Shown: positions 37,740 to 46,653 of the stretch, one piece after another
Layout: each line of letters starts with the position of its first letter
Position numbering within the stretch: position 1 is the first letter of the stretch
The notes under the pieces: model-generated
What the model saw: the letters and a program-made list of their open reading frames with translations, nothing else
Told to the model about the DNA's origin: nothing
The model's database searches: none
NCBI GenBank assembly: GCA_913057145.1
Contig: CAJXNJ010000002.1
Span: 27,707-91,706 of the forward strand
DNA from: an uncultured Ectothiorhodospiraceae bacterium
GTDB taxonomy: Bacteria > Pseudomonadota > Gammaproteobacteria > Nitrococcales > Nitrococcaceae
Length of the DNA: 64,000 nt
Direction: 5' to 3'
Translations under genes and position numbers: made by a program

Positions 37740-38452
37740 ATGCTGATGGCCGTCAGGCGCTGTTGGAGCCTGGCTTTGTCCTGCATACCCGTGCCTACCG
37801 AAACACCAGTCTTCTGCTTGAAGTCCTCACACGGGCCCATGGCCGAATCGGGCTGATCGCCCGTGGAGCCCGCTCAAAGCGCTCACGCATCGCAGGCCTG
37901 CTACAGCCTTTCCAGCCACTTGCTCTTTCCTGGCAGCTGCGTGGTGAGCTCGGGTCACTGCAGGCGGTAGAGGCGGCAGGCCGGCCATTTGAGCTCAAGG
38001 CGCGGCGTCTTGTCAGTGGCTTTTACGCCAATGAGTTGCTGCTTCGGCTGCTCGGCCGGGATGACCCGCATCCGGGGCTTTTTGAGGTTTACTTTACCCT
38101 GCTGGCTGGCCTGGCCGCGCAGGGTAGTGAAGCCGCCGCTTTGCGTGCCTTCGAGCGTGATCTGTTGGCGCTGCTTGGTTATGGACTGCCGTTAACGCAC
38201 GATGTGGATGACCATCCACTCAGCCCCGAGCAGTGGTATCGTTACGACCCCGCGCTGGGTGCAACCGCGGTGGGCAGTCAGGCTGCGCCAGGGCTTGTGG
38301 TCAGTGGTGAGATACTGCTCGGGCTGGCGCAGGACCCGGTCAGTGAGGCCGTTGCAAAAGACAGTCGCGATCTCATGCGTGCGGCGTTGCGGCCGCACCT
38401 GGGAGACCGACCATTGAAGAGCCGTGAGCTCTACCTTCGATACCGGCATTAA
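37736..38452 (+). CDS. recO: DNA repair protein RecO
   Basis: 238 residues. The N-terminal OB fold carries FVLHTRAYRNTSLLLEVLTR and GRIGLIARGARSKRS, followed by a helical domain with LVSGFYANELLLRLLGRDDPHP. No zinc-binding cysteine cluster is visible, as in E. coli RecO. It works with RecR (9464) to load RecA. Confidence 0.94.
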   Translation: MNADGRQALLEPGFVLHTRAYRNTSLLLEVLTRAHGRIGLIARGARSKRSRIAGLLQPFQPLALSWQLRGELGSLQAVEAAGRPFELKARRLVSGFYANELLLRLLGRDDPHPGLFEVYFTLLAGLAAQGSEAAALRAFERDLLALLGYGLPLTHDVDDHPLSPEQWYRYDPALGATAVGSQAAPGLVVSGEILLGLAQDPVSEAVAKDSRDLMRAALRPHLGDRPLKSRELYLRYRH

Positions 38453-38466
38453 AGGAGGCCGTCTGA

Positions 38467-39216
38467 ATGGCACATCATCAGGGCAGTCTTGAGCCCTTGC
38501 TTGGCGTGAACGTAGACCATGTGGCAAGCCTGCGGCAGGCTCGCGGGACGCGCTATCCCGATCCGGTGCATGCCGCCCATCAGGCCGAGCTTGCCGGCGC
38601 TGACGCCATTACCGTGCATTTGCGTGAGGACCGCCGGCATATCAATGACCGGGATGTCGAACTGCTCGCCCAGACCATACAGACCCGCATGAATCTTGAG
38701 ATGGCAGTGACCGATGAGATGATTGCCATCGCCGAGCGGTTAGCGCCGGCGGATTGCTGTCTGGTCCCGGAGCGGCGTGAGGAGCTGACCACCGAGGGCG
38801 GGCTGGATGTGGCTGCTGATACCGGGCGCATTGCCGATGCCTGTGCACGGTTGGCCAAAGCCGGAGTGCGGGCCTCGCTTTTCATTGACCCGGAGCCCGT
38901 GCAGATTGAAGCGGCCTCGGCAGCCGGGGCGCCGGTGATTGAACTGCACACCGGAGCCTTTGCCGATGCGGCGCATGACGCCGAAATTCATGCTGAGTTT
39001 CAACGCATTCACGAGGCAGCCCGGCTGGCGCATTCCATGGGCCTGCAGGTCAATGCCGGACATGGGCTGAATTACCATAACGTCGGCCCGATCGCAGCGC
39101 TGCCCGAGATTATTGAGCTGAATATCGGCCATGCCATTGTGGCAAGGGCGGTGTTTACCGGATTTGAGGCGGCGGTGCGGGAGATGAAGCGACTGATTCA
39201 GGAGGCGCGCGCTTGA
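38467..39216 (+). CDS. pdxJ: Pyridoxine 5'-phosphate synthase
   Basis: 249 residues. [21 protein letters not shown] and [19 protein letters not shown] hold the phosphate and active-site residues, and [16 protein letters not shown] is the conserved C-terminal box. It condenses 3-amino-1-hydroxyacetone phosphate with deoxyxylulose 5-phosphate in vitamin B6 synthesis. AAAGGAGG precedes ATG 38467. Confidence 0.97.
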   Translation: MAHHQGSLEPLLGVNVDHVASLRQARGTRYPDPVHAAHQAELAGADAITVHLREDRRHINDRDVELLAQTIQTRMNLEMAVTDEMIAIAERLAPADCCLVPERREELTTEGGLDVAADTGRIADACARLAKAGVRASLFIDPEPVQIEAASAAGAPVIELHTGAFADAAHDAEIHAEFQRIHEAARLAHSMGLQVNAGHGLNYHNVGPIAALPEIIELNIGHAIVARAVFTGFEAAVREMKRLIQEARA

Positions 39217-39593
39217 GCATCGCCGGGATCGGCACGGATATCGTTGAAATAGAGCGTATTCGCCGCGCGCTCGATGCCCATGGCGATCGCTTTGCCGAGC
39301 GGATTCTGGCGAGCGATGAGCGCAGGCCCATGCGGGATGCCGCTGATCCGGCGGCGCTACTCGCCCGGCGCTTTGCCGCGAAAGAGGCCGCGGCCAAGGC
39401 GCTTGGTTGTGGCATCGGTGCCGAGGCCGGTTTTCACGAGCTGGTTATCAAGCATGATGCGGCCGGTGCTCCGCAGCTGGTTTTCACCGGCAACGCTGCA
39501 GTGCGCGCCGAGGGCCTGGGCGTTATGCAAACGCATCTCAGCATCAGCGACGAGCGCCACTACGCCCTAGCATTTGTAGTTTTAACGTCTTGA
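39213..39593 (+). CDS. acpS: Holo-[acyl-carrier-protein] synthase
   Basis: 126 residues. [18 protein letters not shown] holds the metal-binding aspartate, and [14 protein letters not shown] the catalytic Glu/Lys region. It transfers 4'-phosphopantetheine from CoA to ACP. It starts with TTG 39213, which overlaps the pdxJ TGA, behind AGGAGG at about 39200-39205. Its stop codon lies inside the -35 of the following toxin-antitoxin promoter. Confidence 0.93.
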   Translation: MSIAGIGTDIVEIERIRRALDAHGDRFAERILASDERRPMRDAADPAALLARRFAAKEAAAKALGCGIGAEAGFHELVIKHDAAGAPQLVFTGNAAVRAEGLGVMQTHLSISDERHYALAFVVLTS

Positions 39594-39618
39594 CGTTTTA
39601 ACGTTAAATCGCTAAGCT
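39579..39618 (+). promoter_or_regulatory. Toxin-antitoxin promoter with embedded operator
   Basis: TTGACG (39590-39595), 17 nt, TAAGCT (39613-39618). GTTTTAACGT is repeated at 39579-39588 and 39595-39604, and TTTAACGTTAAA (39597-39608) is a perfect 12-bp palindrome between the two hexamers. Such repeats are typical ribbon-helix-helix binding sites, so the antitoxin probably represses here. The element overlaps the end of acpS. Confidence 0.6.
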
Positions 39619-39645
39619 ATCCTCTCAGAATTACTGGAGGTCAGC

Positions 39646-39882
39646 ATGCCGGGTACTGCCAGCAAACGCGCCACTATTTACTTTGATGCCAAGCTACATG
39701 CAGCGCTTAGGTTAAAGGCCGCAGAGAGCGAGCGCTCGATTTCAGACATCGTTAATGAAGCCGTTAGAGAAGCTTTCAACGAAGACCTGGATGATCTCGC
39801 CGCCTGTCGAGATCGCATTGAAGAGCCCAGTGTGAGTTATGGAGTTTTTCTGGAGCAGTTAAAAGAAGACGGTGCCTTATAA
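39646..39882 (+). CDS. Ribbon-helix-helix antitoxin
   Basis: 78 residues. The N-terminal RHH fold is KRATIYFDAKLHAALRLKAAE with SERSISDIVNEAVREAF. The acidic C-terminal half (DLDDLAACRDRIEEPS) is the likely toxin-binding arm. ACTGGAGGTC precedes ATG 39646. It overlaps the toxin gene by 11 nt. Base composition is more AT-rich than the neighbours, which suggests acquisition. Confidence 0.88.
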   Translation: MPGTASKRATIYFDAKLHAALRLKAAESERSISDIVNEAVREAFNEDLDDLAACRDRIEEPSVSYGVFLEQLKEDGAL

Positions 39883-40132
39883 CATTCGCTTTAAAAGCTC
39901 TGTTCGCAAGGATATGCGCAGAATCCCTAAGGCGAGCAATCTAAGTATTCTGCAAAAAATCCAAGCGCTGGCCGATAATCCGTATCCGCCTGGATCGGAA
40001 AAGCTCTCAGGGCATGCCTTTTATCGAATTCGCGATGGGCAATACCGGATTGTCTACCTCGTGAATGAGGATGTCGTTGAAGTATTGATTGTCCGAGTTG
40101 CCCACCGCCGTTCGGTCTACCGCGGGCTTTGA
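39872..40132 (+). CDS. RelE/ParE-superfamily toxin
   Basis: 86 residues. YNIRFKSSVRKDMRRIPK, SEKLSGHAFYRIRDGQYRIVY and VAHRRSVYRGL give the RelE/ParE fold with the conserved basic and tyrosine residues at the C-terminus. The form resembles mRNA-cleaving RelE more than gyrase-targeting ParE, but this is not certain. GTG 39872 lies inside the antitoxin end, so the two are translationally coupled. Confidence 0.87.
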   Translation: MPYNIRFKSSVRKDMRRIPKASNLSILQKIQALADNPYPPGSEKLSGHAFYRIRDGQYRIVYLVNEDVVEVLIVRVAHRRSVYRGL

Positions 40133-40135
40133 TTT

Positions 40136-43100
40136 TTAAACCGGGCTCTCGGTGATGCCCTTGAGTATCTCATTTAACCACTGCGCGTTAAGCCGGTCGC
40201 TTAGGCGGTTCTGCTGCTGACGGGCAGCGAGATTTTCCAAATCAATCCAGGTCAGCGGCTGATCCTGGCCCGCGCAGGAGAACACCGGGCGCGTGCGCTC
40301 GCCGGTCTCCGGGTCGATCTGCCACTGCAGGCACTGCGCGCAGACTCCCTGCATCATGCACTGCATGGGGCTGCCGACCGTGCCAAAGGCATCGCAGCCG
40401 GGCGCGAGCAGGTCTTTGAGATCCCCCTTGACCGCTTCCTGGAAGCCCTGCAGCAGTCCGGTGCCACCCATCACCATAATCCGGTCGACATCGCTGAGCG
40501 GGATGCCGCCCTCGGCCGGGCCGATGTCACCGGCTGCATAGCGCTTGACGACATCAATCATGTTGGTGGCCTCAAGACTGATGTCCTGTGGCCGGCGGGC
40601 TTGAATGAGATCGCCCTTGGCCGTGCACCAGATGATCTGATCGGCGCCGGCCTCAAGCTCATCCTGATGATCGACATCGCCGGCGCTGCCAAAAGCCGCC
40701 ACGTACAGCACCCGATTGCCGGCTGCACGCAGCGCCGCCCCAATATCCAGCATGACGGCCGCACCCCAGCGCCCGGCCACCACCATAATCGTACGCCCGC
40801 TTGGCATATCGGTCGGTGCTCCGGTCGGGCCCATCAACACCAGTGGGTCGCCCGGCTTGAGTCGACCGACAAGTCGCGGGCCAGCGCCCCATTGCAGAAC
40901 CATCAGGCGGATGCAGTCGTCCTTGACGCCGGTCCCGGAGACGGTGATCAGTGGGATCTGCAGTCGGGTGTTCTCAACCACCGGTGACTCGGACTCAAAG
41001 GTCTGCAGACGGAAGAATTGCCCGGCGCGGAAATTGCGGGCCGCCATGGGTGCTTTAACCCAGATTTCCACCATGGCCGGATTATCGGTTTTAACCGACT
41101 CCACCCGGGCGGTGAATAGGTCATCCATCTGCGCGAGAAAATCGCTGTGCACGCGCTCGGAGGCCGGTTTTTCATGTGCCATTGCAGCCATGACGTAGGG
41201 GTAGGTGCGCATGCCCGAGGCAATGGCCTTCACCACACTGCCGTGAAAGGCCGGATGGGTGTCGCCGATGAAGCTCACCCGGCGGCCGCCCTCGCTGTAG
41301 GAGGTGAACGGCCCGAACTGGCTCGACTTGCAGTGCTCGGCCTCGGCAACCGGTTCCAGTTCATTGCCGGTGTCATTGTGTGCGAGGAAATGATTGCCAT
41401 CGAGTGCGAAGGTGTTCTTGTGTTCGCGCTCGTAGATGGTGTTCGGGACCGTGCCTGCGGCGATAAAAATGGCCCGGGCCGGCAGGCGACGCTCGGCCCC
41501 GGTGGGAACCCAATGTCCATCCTGGGCCTTGAGTTCACGGCAGACCAGGGCCTTTACATGCTGATATTCATCGAGCTCCGCCGCCAATGGCTCGAGGCCC
41601 TCGGCATAGAGCAGGCCTTCCTGCATGGCCTGAATGACTTCCTCATGGTTTCGTGTGTAGGCAGGGGAGTCGACCATGCCCTTGCGATAGGCCACTGTCA
41701 CACCGCCCCAGCTCTGTAGCAGCGCATTGAAATCCGGTTCCCGGCCCTGTTCGGCGGCCGCTTTGCGCTCGGCCCGCACGGCAAGCCCATGTTCGATGAA
41801 TTCATCCAGCGTTGCCCTGTCCTCGGCGTTCATGCCGGCCGTGACGGCCTCGGTCCCCAGTCGCTCTGAGAGGCGCTCATAGCGATCGAGGATCTTCTCT
41901 ACCTGCTTGATGTAGTAGGCCTGGACTTCGGTGGCGGTATCGATGCCAGTGAGCCCGCCACCCACCACCACGGCGGGCAGGCGCACCTGAAGGCTTGCCA
42001 GGCTTGAGGACTTGGCGGCACCGGTGAGCTGCAGCGCCATTAAAAAGTCACTGGCCTGACGCATGCCGCGAGCAAGGCTGTGAGCCATGGGGACGACTTT
42101 GGGCAATCCCGCGCCGGTGGCATTGACGACATGGTCAAAACCCAGCGCCCAGGCATCCTCGAGCGTTACCGTGCCACCCAGGCGCACACCGCCAAAGACA
42201 CGGAAGTTATGTCGGCGTGCCAGGGTGAGATAGATCAGCTTGAGGAAATTCTTATCCCAGCGCACGGTGATCCCGTACTCTGCGACGCCACCAAAACCAA
42301 GCAGGATGCGCTCATCGAGATCCTCCTGCAGATCCGACCAATGCGCGACGGGTTGCTCGAGCAGGGTGTCGGGGAGCGGCTCGATCTTAAGGCCATCCAC
42401 GCCCACGACAGCCGTTCCCGTCATCGTGAGGTGATGTGCCATGGTGAAACCGGCCGGTCCCATGCCGGCCACCAGCACGCGCCGATTGTTATCTGCTTGC
42501 TGGATGTACTGCTCGCGCCGCAGTGGATTCCAGCGCGTGAGCAGGTGATAGAGCTCGACACCCCAGGTCAGTTCCAGGGCGTCGGTCAGAACCCGGGTTT
42601 CGATCTGTGGGATATTGACCGGATCCTGTTTCTGGTAGATGCAGCCTTTCATGCAGTCATTGCAGATGCGATGCCCGGTGGCCGGCACCATGGGGTTATC
42701 CACCATGACCATCGCAAGCGCTGCCAGGTTGTAGCCATCGCGCCGCAGCAGGTGCATCTCTGAGATTTTCTCTTCCAGTGGACAGCCGGTGAGCGTCACT
42801 CCCAGCGGGTCTTTTTTATAGCCAAGCTCTGGCTCGGCTTTTTTCTCCGGAAATCCCTTGGAGCAGAAGTCACCCTCGTGGTCGTGGCAGTAAATGCAGT
42901 AGTTCACCTCACTGGCGACATCACGCTTTGACATGCGCGGGTCGGTGAGAGAAAAACCATCCCGGGCCCGCCAGTCCTGCGTGGGTGCCTGCTGACGCTC
43001 AACGCCGGCTTTCTCAACACGCTGTGTCGGTACCCGATCGAAATGATCAACCCGCTCGGGTAGGCGAAAACTGGCCCAGTCGGCAACATGCGCCTGTCCC

Positions 43101-43636
43101 TCCGCGGTGGTGCGTGCCAGTTTGCACCAGGCGGTCACCGCGTCGATCACTTCCGCATTGCCCTGCTCATCATCGAGTAGTGCCATGGCAAACTCAGCGA
43201 GTGCCTTCTCCTCATCCCCGTCGCCGACGTAGCCAAGGCCCATGCGAAGCCCCGCGGTGAGCTCGTCGAATGACATCTCCACGGGTTTTCGATATTTCTT
43301 CACCCGTTTTTGAACGAAGGCCTGTTTGAACTGCATGACAACATCGTCGGCGAGAATCTGTGCGCGTTGTTCGGCAAGCTCGGCCTCGATGCCAAAGACC
43401 CGGCCCAGGAAGGCTTCGACATGCGGGGCGATGGCGAGCAGTAATTCACTGTTCTCGGTACCGGGGAGGTCGGTATCGCGCTCTCGATAAGCCAGTAACC
43501 GCTCGGCGAGTTCCGGGTCGAACTGCCGGAGTTCGCCAAGAAACAGTTCATCCAGTTTCTGAAGTCCTTCGGGGGTCTGAAGGCTTTCAAAATCAAGATG
43601 ATAGCGGCTTAATTGACTATCTAGGTTTAAGTTCAT
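40136..43636 (-). CDS. Large FAD/NAD(P)/Fe-S oxidoreductase, GltD-like plus PyrK-like fusion (Nfn-like)
   Basis: 1166 residues. An N-terminal region of about 240 residues has no recognised domain. Next come cysteines C247, C250, C258, C285, C325, C328 and C332, an Fe-S region like that before GltD-type flavoproteins. The FAD motif VLVAGMGPAG is at about 388-396 and the NAD(P) motif VVVGGGLTG at about 556-564. From about 830 a PyrK/ferredoxin-reductase-like module begins (RNFRAGQFFRLQ, LMGPTGAPTDMP), ending in a 2Fe-2S-type cluster (C1093, C1099, C1102, C1121). NfnB is GltD-like and NfnA PyrK-like, so this may be a one-chain transhydrogenase; glutamate-synthase-like or other roles remain possible. 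ATG 43636 follows GGAAAGACC. It is convergent with the toxin gene. Confidence 0.78.
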   Translation of the reverse strand: MNLNLDSQLSRYHLDFESLQTPEGLQKLDELFLGELRQFDPELAERLLAYRERDTDLPGTENSELLLAIAPHVEAFLGRVFGIEAELAEQRAQILADDVVMQFKQAFVQKRVKKYRKPVEMSFDELTAGLRMGLGYVGDGDEEKALAEFAMALLDDEQGNAEVIDAVTAWCKLARTTAEGQAHVADWASFRLPERVDHFDRVPTQRVEKAGVERQQAPTQDWRARDGFSLTDPRMSKRDVASEVNYCIYCHDHEGDFCSKGFPEKKAEPELGYKKDPLGVTLTGCPLEEKISEMHLLRRDGYNLAALAMVMVDNPMVPATGHRICNDCMKGCIYQKQDPVNIPQIETRVLTDALELTWGVELYHLLTRWNPLRREQYIQQADNNRRVLVAGMGPAGFTMAHHLTMTGTAVVGVDGLKIEPLPDTLLEQPVAHWSDLQEDLDERILLGFGGVAEYGITVRWDKNFLKLIYLTLARRHNFRVFGGVRLGGTVTLEDAWALGFDHVVNATGAGLPKVVPMAHSLARGMRQASDFLMALQLTGAAKSSSLASLQVRLPAVVVGGGLTGIDTATEVQAYYIKQVEKILDRYERLSERLGTEAVTAGMNAEDRATLDEFIEHGLAVRAERKAAAEQGREPDFNALLQSWGGVTVAYRKGMVDSPAYTRNHEEVIQAMQEGLLYAEGLEPLAAELDEYQHVKALVCRELKAQDGHWVPTGAERRLPARAIFIAAGTVPNTIYEREHKNTFALDGNHFLAHNDTGNELEPVAEAEHCKSSQFGPFTSYSEGGRRVSFIGDTHPAFHGSVVKAIASGMRTYPYVMAAMAHEKPASERVHSDFLAQMDDLFTARVESVKTDNPAMVEIWVKAPMAARNFRAGQFFRLQTFESESPVVENTRLQIPLITVSGTGVKDDCIRLMVLQWGAGPRLVGRLKPGDPLVLMGPTGAPTDMPSGRTIMVVAGRWGAAVMLDIGAALRAAGNRVLYVAAFGSAGDVDHQDELEAGADQIIWCTAKGDLIQARRPQDISLEATNMIDVVKRYAAGDIGPAEGGIPLSDVDRIMVMGGTGLLQGFQEAVKGDLKDLLAPGCDAFGTVGSPMQCMMQGVCAQCLQWQIDPETGERTRPVFSCAGQDQPLTWIDLENLAARQQQNRLSDRLNAQWLNEILKGITESPV

Positions 43637-43738
43637 GCTTGGTCTTTCCAGGCCGTGTTTCGCGATAATCCAACATGATGCGCTGATGTCGCGCGGCCAA
43701 CAAGCCAACCGGACTGCGGTTTTCGTGGCGTTACAGGG

Positions 43739-45088
43739 TTACCCTTCGCTTTTGGACTCAACGCGTGCGATGAGCACGCCACGATCGAGTCTCGCCTCAA
43801 TCTGCTCTCCGGTATTGATGCTGGCAGTCTCGCGCAGGATCTCACCGGTCTCCGGGCGTCGGACGATCGCGTAACCGCGATGCAGAGTCGCCAGCGGGCT
43901 CACGGCATCAAGCGCGCGGCTGGTTTCATTGAGCCTTGCCTGATGGCGGGCGAGATGGGCCCGGACCTGAGTGCTCAGTCGCCGGGTGAGATCGATCCGT
44001 GCCGCCTCCAGTATGCTTATCCGCTTCTCGGGCCGCAGCGACATCAACTGTCGGTTGAGATGAGCAAGGCTGCTGCGACGATCAGCCAGGCGGTTGCGTA
44101 CCGCATGTTTCATCCGTTGCTCCAGTTCATCGAGCCGCTGTGCCCGTTCCTGAAGCAGCCGGCCGGGATGTTGGCTCTGCAGACGTTGTTTGAGCTCGCG
44201 GATGCGTGTGCGTCGAAGTGATAAACCCCGCTGCAGGCCCTCTTTGAGCCGGGATGCGCGCGCCTGGAGCTGCTCGGCGAGGGCAATTGCGTCGGGAGAG
44301 AGGCGTTCAGCAGCCGCCGACGGCGTTGCCGCGCGCTCGTCAGCCACCAGATCCGATATCGCGACATCGACTTCGTGGCCGATGGCGCTGATGATCGGCA
44401 GCCTCGCGGCGAAAATGGCGCGGGCCACGATCTCTTCATTAAATGCCCAAAGATCCTCGAGCGAACCGCCCCCGCGGGTGAGAACAAGGGCGTCCACTTC
44501 GTCTCGGGCGTCGGCAAGTTCAATCGTGCGGGCAATCTCTGCAGCGGCCCCTTCACCTTGCACGCGCACCGGATAGATCAGAACTGACATCGCGGGGAAG
44601 CGGCGTTTGAGCACGCTCAGGACATCACGAATGGCAGCCCCCGTTGGCGAGGTAATGACCCCAAGACGTTTAACAAGGCCGGGGAGTGGCTTTTTGTGTT
44701 CAACGGCAAAAAGCCCCTCGGCGCCGAGTTTTGCCTTCAGCGCCTCAAAGGCGCGTTGCAGATCACCGGCGCCGGCAGGCTCCATATGCTCGGCGATGAG
44801 CTGGTATTCACCGCGAGGGGCGTAGAGTCCGATGCGGGCGCGCAGCCGGACCTGATCGCCATTCTCAGGCGTGAAGCGAAGGCGCAGTGCACGATTGCGA
44901 AAGAGCGCGCAGCGGACCTGTGCGGCGCTGTCTTTCAACGTGAAGTAAATATGTCCGGATTGAGGGCGGGCAAGATTCGATATCTCGCCTTCGACCCAGA
45001 TGTACGGAAAGGCCTGCTCAAGGAGTTGTCCGACCTCGGTGTTGAGCTGCGAGACCGAGTAGATTTCCTGGTCCATGGGGCTTTGCAT
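43739..45088 (-). CDS. xseA: Exodeoxyribonuclease VII large subunit
   Basis: 449 residues. The OB fold has IYSVSQLNTEVGQLLEQAFP and WVEGEISNLARPQSGHIYFTLKD (quoted in parts). The catalytic domain has GVITSPTGAAIRDVLSVL and LVLTRGGGSLEDLWAFNEE with GHEVDVAISDLVAD, and a long coiled-coil C-terminus follows. With XseB it degrades single-stranded DNA. Starts at 45094 (TTG), 45088 (ATG) and 45076 (ATG) are possible; none has a strong ribosome-binding site. The gene is divergent from guaB, as in E. coli. Confidence 0.95.
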   Translation of the reverse strand: MQSPMDQEIYSVSQLNTEVGQLLEQAFPYIWVEGEISNLARPQSGHIYFTLKDSAAQVRCALFRNRALRLRFTPENGDQVRLRARIGLYAPRGEYQLIAEHMEPAGAGDLQRAFEALKAKLGAEGLFAVEHKKPLPGLVKRLGVITSPTGAAIRDVLSVLKRRFPAMSVLIYPVRVQGEGAAAEIARTIELADARDEVDALVLTRGGGSLEDLWAFNEEIVARAIFAARLPIISAIGHEVDVAISDLVADERAATPSAAAERLSPDAIALAEQLQARASRLKEGLQRGLSLRRTRIRELKQRLQSQHPGRLLQERAQRLDELEQRMKHAVRNRLADRRSSLAHLNRQLMSLRPEKRISILEAARIDLTRRLSTQVRAHLARHQARLNETSRALDAVSPLATLHRGYAIVRRPETGEILRETASINTGEQIEARLDRGVLIARVESKSEG

Positions 45089-45115
45089 ACGCAAAAGCCT
45101 ACCAGTGATTGGCGA

Positions 45116-45145
45116 TTGCTGCTGATGCGGCCAGCCGCCTATAAT
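45116..45145 (+). promoter_or_regulatory. guaBA promoter
   Basis: TTGCTG (45116-45121), 18 nt, then a perfect TATAAT (45140-45145), 37 nt before the guaB ATG. It lies in the short region between the divergent xseA and guaB genes. Confidence 0.7.
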
Positions 45146-45182
45146 GTCGGGTTATTCAAAGTATCGGAAAGAGGACGTCGCC

Positions 45183-46649
45183 ATGCAGATCGCCCAGGAA
45201 GCTCTTACCTTCGACGACGTCCTCCTGCTGCCTGCCTACTCGGAGATCCTGCCCCGTGATGTCGATCTCAGGACCCGGGTCTCCCGCGATATCACGCTCA
45301 ACATCCCGTTGCTCTCGGCCGCCATGGACACGGTCACCGAGTCGCGGCTTGCCATTGCCCTTGCCGAGCAGGGCGGCCTTGGCATTGTGCACAAGAGCAT
45401 GTCCATTGAAGAGCAGGCACGCGAAGTCCGCTTGGTGAAGAAATTCGAGAGCGGGGTGATTAAAGAGCCCATTACCGTGGGGCCGGAGGCCAGTATTCGT
45501 GAGGTGCTGCTGCTGATGGGCCAGCACGGGATCTCCGGAGTGCCGGTGGTCAGCGGCCAGCAGCTCGTGGGCATCGTCACCAGCCGCGATCTGCGCTTTG
45601 AGACTCGACTCGAGCTACCGGTCACTGAGGCGATGACACCGCAGGAGCGTCTGGTTACGGTTCAGGAGGGCGCGGAGCGTGACGAGATTCTCACGCTGCT
45701 GCACCGCCATCGCATTGAAAAGCTCCTGGTGGTCAATGGTGACTTCCAGCTCCGGGGCATGATTACTGTCAAGGACATTCAAAAAGCCGAAGACTTCCCC
45801 AATGCCTGCAAGGATGAACACGGGCGGCTGCGTGTCGGGGCTGCCGTTTCAACCGGTGAAGGCACCGAGGAACGTGTTGAGGCGTTGGTCGAGGCCGGTG
45901 TTGATCTTATTGTCGTTGATACCGCTCATGGCCACAGCCGGGGCGTGCTGGATCGGGTGCAGTGGATCAAACAGCACTTCCCGGCCGTTCAGGTGGTGGG
46001 CGGCAATATCGCAACGGGAGATGCCGCGTTGGCGCTTGCCAAGGCGGGGGCCGATGCGGTGAAAGTGGGTATCGGTCCGGGGTCGATCTGTACGACTCGG
46101 GTGATCGCCGGTGTCGGCGTGCCGCAGATCAGCGCCATCGATAATGCGGTGAGTGCGCTTGCCAAACTCGATGTTCCGATCATTGCCGATGGCGGTATTC
46201 GTTACTCCGGTGATATGTCCAAGGCCATCGCCGCCGGCGCCCATTGCGTGATGATGGGCAGTATGTTCGCCGGCACCGAAGAGGCACCCGGCGAGGTGGA
46301 GCTCTTCCAGGGGCGCAGTTACAAGTCTTATCGCGGAATGGGTTCTATCGGCGCGATGTCCCGCAGTCAGGGCTCCTCCGATCGTTATTTCCAGGAAAAC
46401 GCCGGCGATGTCGATAAGCTTGTCCCCGAGGGTATTGAGGGCCGTGTGCCCTACAAAGGCGCGATGAGTGCCATTGTTCATCAGCTCCTTGGCGGGTTGC
46501 GGGCAAGCATGGGGTATTGCGGCTGTCGCGATATCGAGACATTCCGGCGCGAGGCTCAGTTCGCGCGGATTACCAACTCGGGTGTGCGTGAGGGCCATGT
46601 CCATGACGTGAGCATCACCAAGGAAGCCCCGAATTACCGCAGCGACTGA
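45183..46649 (+). CDS. guaB: IMP dehydrogenase
   Basis: 488 residues, the E. coli length. It begins [17 protein letters not shown]. Two CBS domains are inserted at about 95-205. The catalytic loop is [19 protein letters not shown] with the nucleophilic cysteine, and RGMGSIGAM is the flap region. It makes XMP for GMP synthesis. ATG 45183 follows AAAGAGGACG. It is four bases upstream of guaA in an operon. Confidence 0.97.
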   Translation: MQIAQEALTFDDVLLLPAYSEILPRDVDLRTRVSRDITLNIPLLSAAMDTVTESRLAIALAEQGGLGIVHKSMSIEEQAREVRLVKKFESGVIKEPITVGPEASIREVLLLMGQHGISGVPVVSGQQLVGIVTSRDLRFETRLELPVTEAMTPQERLVTVQEGAERDEILTLLHRHRIEKLLVVNGDFQLRGMITVKDIQKAEDFPNACKDEHGRLRVGAAVSTGEGTEERVEALVEAGVDLIVVDTAHGHSRGVLDRVQWIKQHFPAVQVVGGNIATGDAALALAKAGADAVKVGIGPGSICTTRVIAGVGVPQISAIDNAVSALAKLDVPIIADGGIRYSGDMSKAIAAGAHCVMMGSMFAGTEEAPGEVELFQGRSYKSYRGMGSIGAMSRSQGSSDRYFQENAGDVDKLVPEGIEGRVPYKGAMSAIVHQLLGGLRASMGYCGCRDIETFRREAQFARITNSGVREGHVHDVSITKEAPNYRSD

Positions 46650-46653
46650 TCTG

